Position numbers and translations under genes: made by a program. Under the pieces are notes generated by a model. It searched no databases and was not told where the DNA came from. It saw only the letters and a program-made list of their open reading frames with translations. 64,000 nucleotides of DNA. Source: Clostridia bacterium. Lineage in GTDB: Bacteria; Bacillota; Clostridia; Christensenellales; Aristaeellaceae. Where the stretch lies: positions 1 through 64,000 of the forward strand of contig JAFVXE010000025.1 of the NCBI GenBank assembly GCA_017501255.1. The letters are read 5' to 3'. Below are positions 60,096 through 64,000 of the stretch, one piece after another (position 1 is the stretch's first letter; each line of letters opens with the position of its first letter).

Positions 60096-60145
60096 GAGTG
60101 GGCTAATAGAACATGCTATCAATATGCAATCGTCAGGCATAGAAA

Positions 60146-60189
60146 AATCCCGTAACTCCTTGTAAAAGGGTTACGGGATTGAGTTTTTC
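60146..60189 (+). terminator. Terminator after the PLD-helicase gene
   Basis: AATCCCGTAAC-tCC / GGG-TTACGGGATT long stem, then GAGTTTTTCTT. Confidence 0.85.
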
Positions 60190-60457
60190 TTATTCCCACT
60201 CGCTTAAGTTCATAAATTCTGACCTGTGGCGAGACCTACGGACACGGATTTTCAAGGAAAATCGGCGGCACAATCTCTGATTTCTACAGAGTGTTCCGTT
60301 TTTTAGTATCAAAATCGTATCACGAAGGTACAGTAAAATTATAGTGGATTTCAGCTCGGAATTCAAGGTTGTTCTGTGCCTTTTTTGGAACAGTTTCAAT
60401 CCGGTTGCGAACCTTTAGCTGAATATCAAAACAGCGGGAACGCTTTGCAGACATTCT
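60190..60457. other. AT-rich non-coding gap
   Basis: No supportable gene. The only open frame (60190-60399, minus) has no ribosome site or recognisable sequence. Composition is more AT-rich than the flanks, matching the remnants to its right. Confidence 0.5.
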
Positions 60458-60884
60458 TTACACCTGCAGCTTATCCACAAGGAAATGAACCTTTTGATAA
60501 GCATCCTGCTTGATGCGCTTCTGTTCTTCTCGATCTTCAATGTCCAGGAATGCAACTACATCAACAGGACCAGCGTGCTTTTCAGATGCGAACTTCTCAC
60601 CAAGCTTCTCACACATATTCCGGATGAGCTCACGATCGGCATAAGGCATAAACTCCTTAACCAGCGCCCGTACACCGCCTGAGAAGTTGTTGATGATATG
60701 GTAGATGTCATAAGCATCTTTGGGCTTTCCCCGGCCAAGGGCAGCTGCCTTCATCACTAAATACGGCACAATGGAAATCACCTTTGGGCAGTTTGTATTT
60801 TGCGGTTTCTATCATGTTTCGTTCTTCATTGAACAAAGGGAACTCTTCCTGCCTCGACCAAGCCTCACCCAGCTTGACGGCGTG
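60458..60884 (-). pseudogene. Truncated AbiEii-like nucleotidyltransferase remnant
   Basis: The 60458-60781 frame encodes SIVPYLVMKAAALGRGKPKD then AYDIYHIINNF and runs to a normal stop. This is the C-terminal part of the nucleotidyltransferase AbiEii-type toxin group (VMK...KPKDAYDIY). The catalytic N-terminal half is missing. NEERNMIETAKYKLPK continues upstream in another frame (to about 60884), so a frameshift near 60782 adds to the truncation. Not expected to be functional. Confidence 0.6.
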
Positions 60885-61325
60885 GGCAAGGCGATTCGGA
60901 AAAAGCAAACGGCACTCAAGCATCTGGAGACATTTCAGCGGCTCAAGCCAATCTCTGATAAGAGTAAGCGCAGCATGGGCTTCATGCGGAAACAGTACGC
61001 TGAGAAGCAGCAGCAGGAGCTGAACGAGTTTGCAAAGGCCGTACGGTATATGAATGCCAATGGCATCAAGGCTGCAGATCATGATCGCATTGCCGGTGAA
61101 TTGCAGCAGCTGCTGGATGAACAGTCTCAGCTTCGTGCGTCGCTCATGGAACAGAATGTTGATCCTGATCTGATCGAGCGCATCCGTTATTGTGTTGATA
61201 CGGTCATCAAGGCTGGCCAGGAGCCGAGGCAGAGGGAGTCGATCAGGGCACAGCTGGCAGCGTTACAGCCCCGAAATGGAGATGCCCACCACCAGCACAA
61301 ACAGAATTTAATTACAAGCCGCTAA
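60879..61325 (+). pseudogene. Coiled-coil gene fragment
   Basis: About 148 codons reading GKAIRKKQTALKHLETFQRL ... YAEKQQQELNEFAKAVRYM ... LQQLLDEQSQLRASLMEQNV and a normal stop. Charged and heptad-rich with no start of its own. It resembles the helical C-terminal tail of a mobilisation protein or relaxase, but I cannot assign a family. It abuts the AbiEii remnant head to head, marking a recombination scar. Confidence 0.5.
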
Positions 61326-61371
61326 AATGAACAATCGAATGACTCCCGAAGTGATTAATCAACATACATCG

Positions 61372-63255
61372 TTAAGCTTCCCGAATCCACACCTGCATAT
61401 CGCCGGGTGCCCGGTTTCCCCATGCGAAGTAGGGAATCGCACGAATCGAAATCGGCATTGCTTTCACAGAATCAACTGAATAAAGCCTGTCAGATGCGTA
61501 TTGCGCAATGCCGTTTACATGCAGCGCGACCATCTCTTCCGCAGTGGTATGCACAACTGCTGATTCCGGCAAAACGATGGAGGAAAGCGATGCATGATGA
61601 TCCATACCCTCCACACAGTACACCAGCGGGCCGCGCGCCAGAGCGACCTTGCCCGCCGCATCACGGACACAGGGATGAGCATGAATCCTCCGTACCGGCA
61701 TATCAAATTCCACGGTTACGCGGTCGTCCGGCTGCCAATTGCGCTGAATACGGCAGTAGCCATCTGCTGTGACGTTGGAGACTTCCTCCCCATTGACATG
61801 TAGAGACACTTTCACCGCATGCTGCGGCACATGGATCGTCAAGGCAAAATCTCCGCCATCATGAATGGTATACTCTGCCTTGCCCTCCCACGGATAACCA
61901 CTTGTCATACTGATGCGGCCATACCGGGTCTCGACCTCGCTGCCGATGAACAGATGACTGTACACCGTGCCCTCGTCCTCGCTCCACAAGTATTTGCCCA
62001 AGGATGCGATCAGCCGAGCCAGGTTCGGCGGGCAGCAGGCACAGGCATGCCACGCGGGACGCTGGGGCAGCACATGCTCATAGCCGGGGACAATGCCGGA
62101 GACGCTGGTATCCACGGTCAGCGGATTCACATAGAAGAACCGTTTTCCGTCCTGCGACATCCCGGCGAGGGCAGCGTTGTACAGCTCCAGCTCCATCAGG
62201 TCGGCATACCGTCCATCAGGCTTGATGGCAAGCATGTTATGCGCAAAGAATGTCATCGCCACAGATGCGCAAGTCTCGCCGTAGCAGCGGTCCGAGGGCA
62301 GGTCGTAATCCACTGTGAAGGCTTCATGATGGGGCGTGGAGCCTACTGCGCCGGTGACGTACATCTGCTTCTGGGTGATGTTGTCGAACAGCCGGTCACA
62401 GGCGGCGATCAACTCTGCGTCGCCGGTGTCGGCAGCAGCATCCGCCATGGCGGTCAGCATATACAGCTGGCGCACTGCATGGCCGCGGGCAACGGTCTGT
62501 TCCCTGACAGGCACGTTGGATTGGTTGTAAGCGGTATCCTCGGCGATGATGTCATATCCACCGTAGTGGACGCCCGGATGTTTGGGCGTATGCTTTTCAA
62601 ACCACTGCGGATCCTGTCCGCGCAGATCAAGGAAGCGCAGCGCCATATCACGGTATTTCGCATTGCCGGTAGCATGGTACAGCCGCATCAGGCCGATCTC
62701 GATCTCCTGATGGCCGGGGATGCCCTCCACCTGCATGAACCTGTCGCAGATATGATCCGCCAGTCGGATGCAGATGTGCAGCAGCTCGTCCTTGCCGGCG
62801 GCTTCGTGCAGGGCAACGCCCGCCTCGATCATGTGTCCGGCGCAATAAAGCTCGTGGCATTCCAGCAGGTTGGCCCAGCGGTTTTCCGGCTCCTTCACGG
62901 TGAAGTAGGTGTTGAGGTATCCATCCGACTGCTGGCAGCGGCCAATGAGGGCGACCACGTCATCCACGCGGGCTTCCAGTTCCTTGTCCGGTTTCAGCGC
63001 CAGGGAGTAGGCCGCGGCTTCCAGCCACTTTGCCACATCGCTGTCCTGGAAAACCATGCCGTAAAACTCGCCGGTTTCTTCACCCGCAGCCATGCGGAAG
63101 TTGCTGATGGCATGGGATTTTTCCGCCCCCGGCACCTCGTCCCGGAGGATCTTTTCCATGTAGGGGATGGTCACGTCGGTCATCAGACGCTGGCGCGGCG
63201 ACCAGAAAGCGTCCGTGATCCTGACCCGGTTAAGCGGGATTTCGCGGATGCTCAT
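61372..63255 (-). CDS. GH127 beta-L-arabinofuranosidase
   Basis: 627 residues. Releases beta-L-arabinofuranose from plant glycoproteins or arabinans. N-terminal (alpha/alpha)6 barrel and C-terminal beta-sandwiches. The zinc/catalytic site is visible: Glu and Cys in CYGETCASVA, and the Cys pair in WHACACCPPNLARLI, the hallmark of HypBA1-type GH127 (Cys nucleophile). No signal peptide, so it acts on imported oligosaccharides; the adjacent upstream ABC permease fits this. Confidence 0.92.
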   Translation of the reverse strand: MSIREIPLNRVRITDAFWSPRQRLMTDVTIPYMEKILRDEVPGAEKSHAISNFRMAAGEETGEFYGMVFQDSDVAKWLEAAAYSLALKPDKELEARVDDVVALIGRCQQSDGYLNTYFTVKEPENRWANLLECHELYCAGHMIEAGVALHEAAGKDELLHICIRLADHICDRFMQVEGIPGHQEIEIGLMRLYHATGNAKYRDMALRFLDLRGQDPQWFEKHTPKHPGVHYGGYDIIAEDTAYNQSNVPVREQTVARGHAVRQLYMLTAMADAAADTGDAELIAACDRLFDNITQKQMYVTGAVGSTPHHEAFTVDYDLPSDRCYGETCASVAMTFFAHNMLAIKPDGRYADLMELELYNAALAGMSQDGKRFFYVNPLTVDTSVSGIVPGYEHVLPQRPAWHACACCPPNLARLIASLGKYLWSEDEGTVYSHLFIGSEVETRYGRISMTSGYPWEGKAEYTIHDGGDFALTIHVPQHAVKVSLHVNGEEVSNVTADGYCRIQRNWQPDDRVTVEFDMPVRRIHAHPCVRDAAGKVALARGPLVYCVEGMDHHASLSSIVLPESAVVHTTAEEMVALHVNGIAQYASDRLYSVDSVKAMPISIRAIPYFAWGNRAPGDMQVWIREA

Positions 63256-63265
63256 AGAATCCTCC

Positions 63266-64000
63266 TTAGTTCTTCATGCCGGTCATGACGATGCCTTCTA
63301 CAAAGTAGCGCTGGCCGATCAGGTAGAACACGATGCCCGGGATGAAAGACAGGCAGGTGGCGCACATGATGGACGACCAGTCATCGTTGAAGGAGCCCTT
63401 GAAGATGTTCAGGCCCAGGGCCAGGGTGTAGTTCTCCCGGCGGGTGATGTAGGTGACCTGCTGGAGCAGGTCGTTCCACAGCTCGATGAACTTGAGCAGA
63501 CCCACCACGATCATCGCGGACTTGATGGCTGGGACGATGATGTACACCAGAATGCGGAAATATCCGCAGCCGTCGATGGTAGCAGCTTCGTCCAGCTCCC
63601 GCGGGACAGTCTTGACAAACTGGCGGATCAAGAAGATGTTGAACGCACCGCCGCCGCAGAAATGAGGCAGGATCAGCGGCCAGTAGGTGTTGACCAGACC
63701 CAGCTTCGCCCAGACCACGAACAGGGGGATCAGCGTGACCATGGAGGGCAGCAGCATTGAACCCACGCAAAGCATGAACAGGAACTTCTTGCCTCGGAAA
63801 CGCAGGCGGGCAAAGGCATAGCCGCCCATGGTTGCCGTGATGACCGCGCCGATGACGGAGGGCACCAGGATAGTCATGGTGTTTCCAAGAAACTTCCAGT
63901 AATCAAAGACCTTCAGCGTCTCCGTGTAGTTGGAGAAACGCCATTCAGGAGGTGTAAAGGCCGGAGGATAAGCGTACAGCTCTCCGTTGGACATGAGCGA
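63266..64000 (-). CDS. Carbohydrate ABC transporter permease (5' end beyond window)
   Basis: MalG/AraQ-type inner-membrane permease, about 245 residues visible. The EAA loop contacting the ATPase is ELDEAATIDGCGYFRILVYI, and about five or six helices precede and follow it. The C-terminus TGMKN is standard for this family. The N-terminal helix lies off the right edge. Ten bases upstream of the GH127 gene, so transport and cleavage of an arabinose-containing oligosaccharide are probably co-expressed. Confidence 0.93.
   Translation of the reverse strand, partial: SLMSNGELYAYPPAFTPPEWRFSNYTETLKVFDYWKFLGNTMTILVPSVIGAVITATMGGYAFARLRFRGKKFLFMLCVGSMLLPSMVTLIPLFVVWAKLGLVNTYWPLILPHFCGGGAFNIFLIRQFVKTVPRELDEAATIDGCGYFRILVYIIVPAIKSAMIVVGLLKFIELWNDLLQQVTYITRRENYTLALGLNIFKGSFNDDWSSIMCATCLSFIPGIVFYLIGQRYFVEGIVMTGMKN

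Noticed and set aside
60190..60399. 69-codon minus-strand open frame
   Set aside because: No ribosome site, no recognisable domain, and it lies in an AT-rich scarred interval behind a terminator.
1..64000. CRISPR arrays, rRNA genes, prophage structural modules and replication origins
   Set aside because: No regularly spaced direct repeats, no rRNA sequence, no capsid/tail/integrase genes and no DnaA-box clusters were seen.

Overview
The window is about 64 kb of a moderately GC-rich, low-redundancy chromosome from a Gram-positive, spore-forming-type anaerobe of class Clostridia (Bacillota). The evidence is sigma-A promoters with extended -10 elements, strong AGGAGG ribosome sites, the Clostridia-type order rpmE / DUF1385 / prmC / prfA / tsaC / arginine phosphatase, a SipL-like (DUF3794 + LysM) spore-coat gene behind a sigma-E-like promoter, BofC-like, DUF421 and DUF4363 genes, and an Mbh-type Mrp antiporter. 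The plant-polysaccharide genes (GH43, GH127, a CE1-like esterase, a large glycoside phosphorylase) fit a gut or rumen lifestyle. Species cannot be assigned from the sequence alone.

Layout. 1-1.6 kb: tsf and rpsB. 1.9-9 kb: a small unknown protein, a surface beta-helix protein, GH43, GNAT, a secreted SH3-VanW protein and sipL. 9.1-18.5 kb: a ten-gene Mrp/Mbh-type cation-proton antiporter operon with four NuoL/M/N-like subunits and no hydrogenase module in the operon. 18.5-20.9 kb: three secreted proteins sharing the same promoter-signal-peptide cassette. 21-29.5 kb: secA, prfB, DUF1461, tsaD, a secreted metallo-beta-lactamase-fold protein, and BofC-like, DUF421 and DUF4363 genes. 29.6-30.9 kb: a structured non-coding RNA leading into a zinc-ribbon gene, then an OhrR-like regulator with a candidate operator. 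30.9-37.7 kb: beta-CASP RNase and the translation operon. 37.9-38.3 kb: five tRNAs. 38.5-43.7 kb: an SH3/DnaJ-type zinc-ribbon secreted protein, a ZIP transporter and a 1109-residue phosphorylase with a zinc-ribbon tail. 43.8-45.4 kb: an IS110-family element with a candidate bridge RNA. 45.6-48.1 kb: a riboswitch-like leader controlling DUF1538 and a double P-II protein. 48.2-56.8 kb: regulators, acetyltransferase, PutP and AgcS sodium symporters, phosphoesterase, esterase, methyltransferase. 57-60.1 kb: a PLD-helicase-DUF3427 protein. 60.2-61.3 kb: scarred remnants of mobile or defence genes. 61.4-64 kb: GH127 and a sugar ABC permease.

Most promising for new biology: the riboswitch-like leader at 45.63-45.76 kb, whose aptamer stem and terminator stem are mutually exclusive; the ~200-nt RNA at 29.65-29.87 kb closed by a long-range stem; the candidate bridge RNA of the IS110 element; the Mrp complex with four antiporter-like subunits; the secreted-protein cassette family; and the phosphorylase with a zinc-ribbon tail. 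Sodium handling recurs (Mrp antiporter, PutP, AgcS, possibly the DUF1538 leader), which suggests a sodium-motive economy; that is inference.
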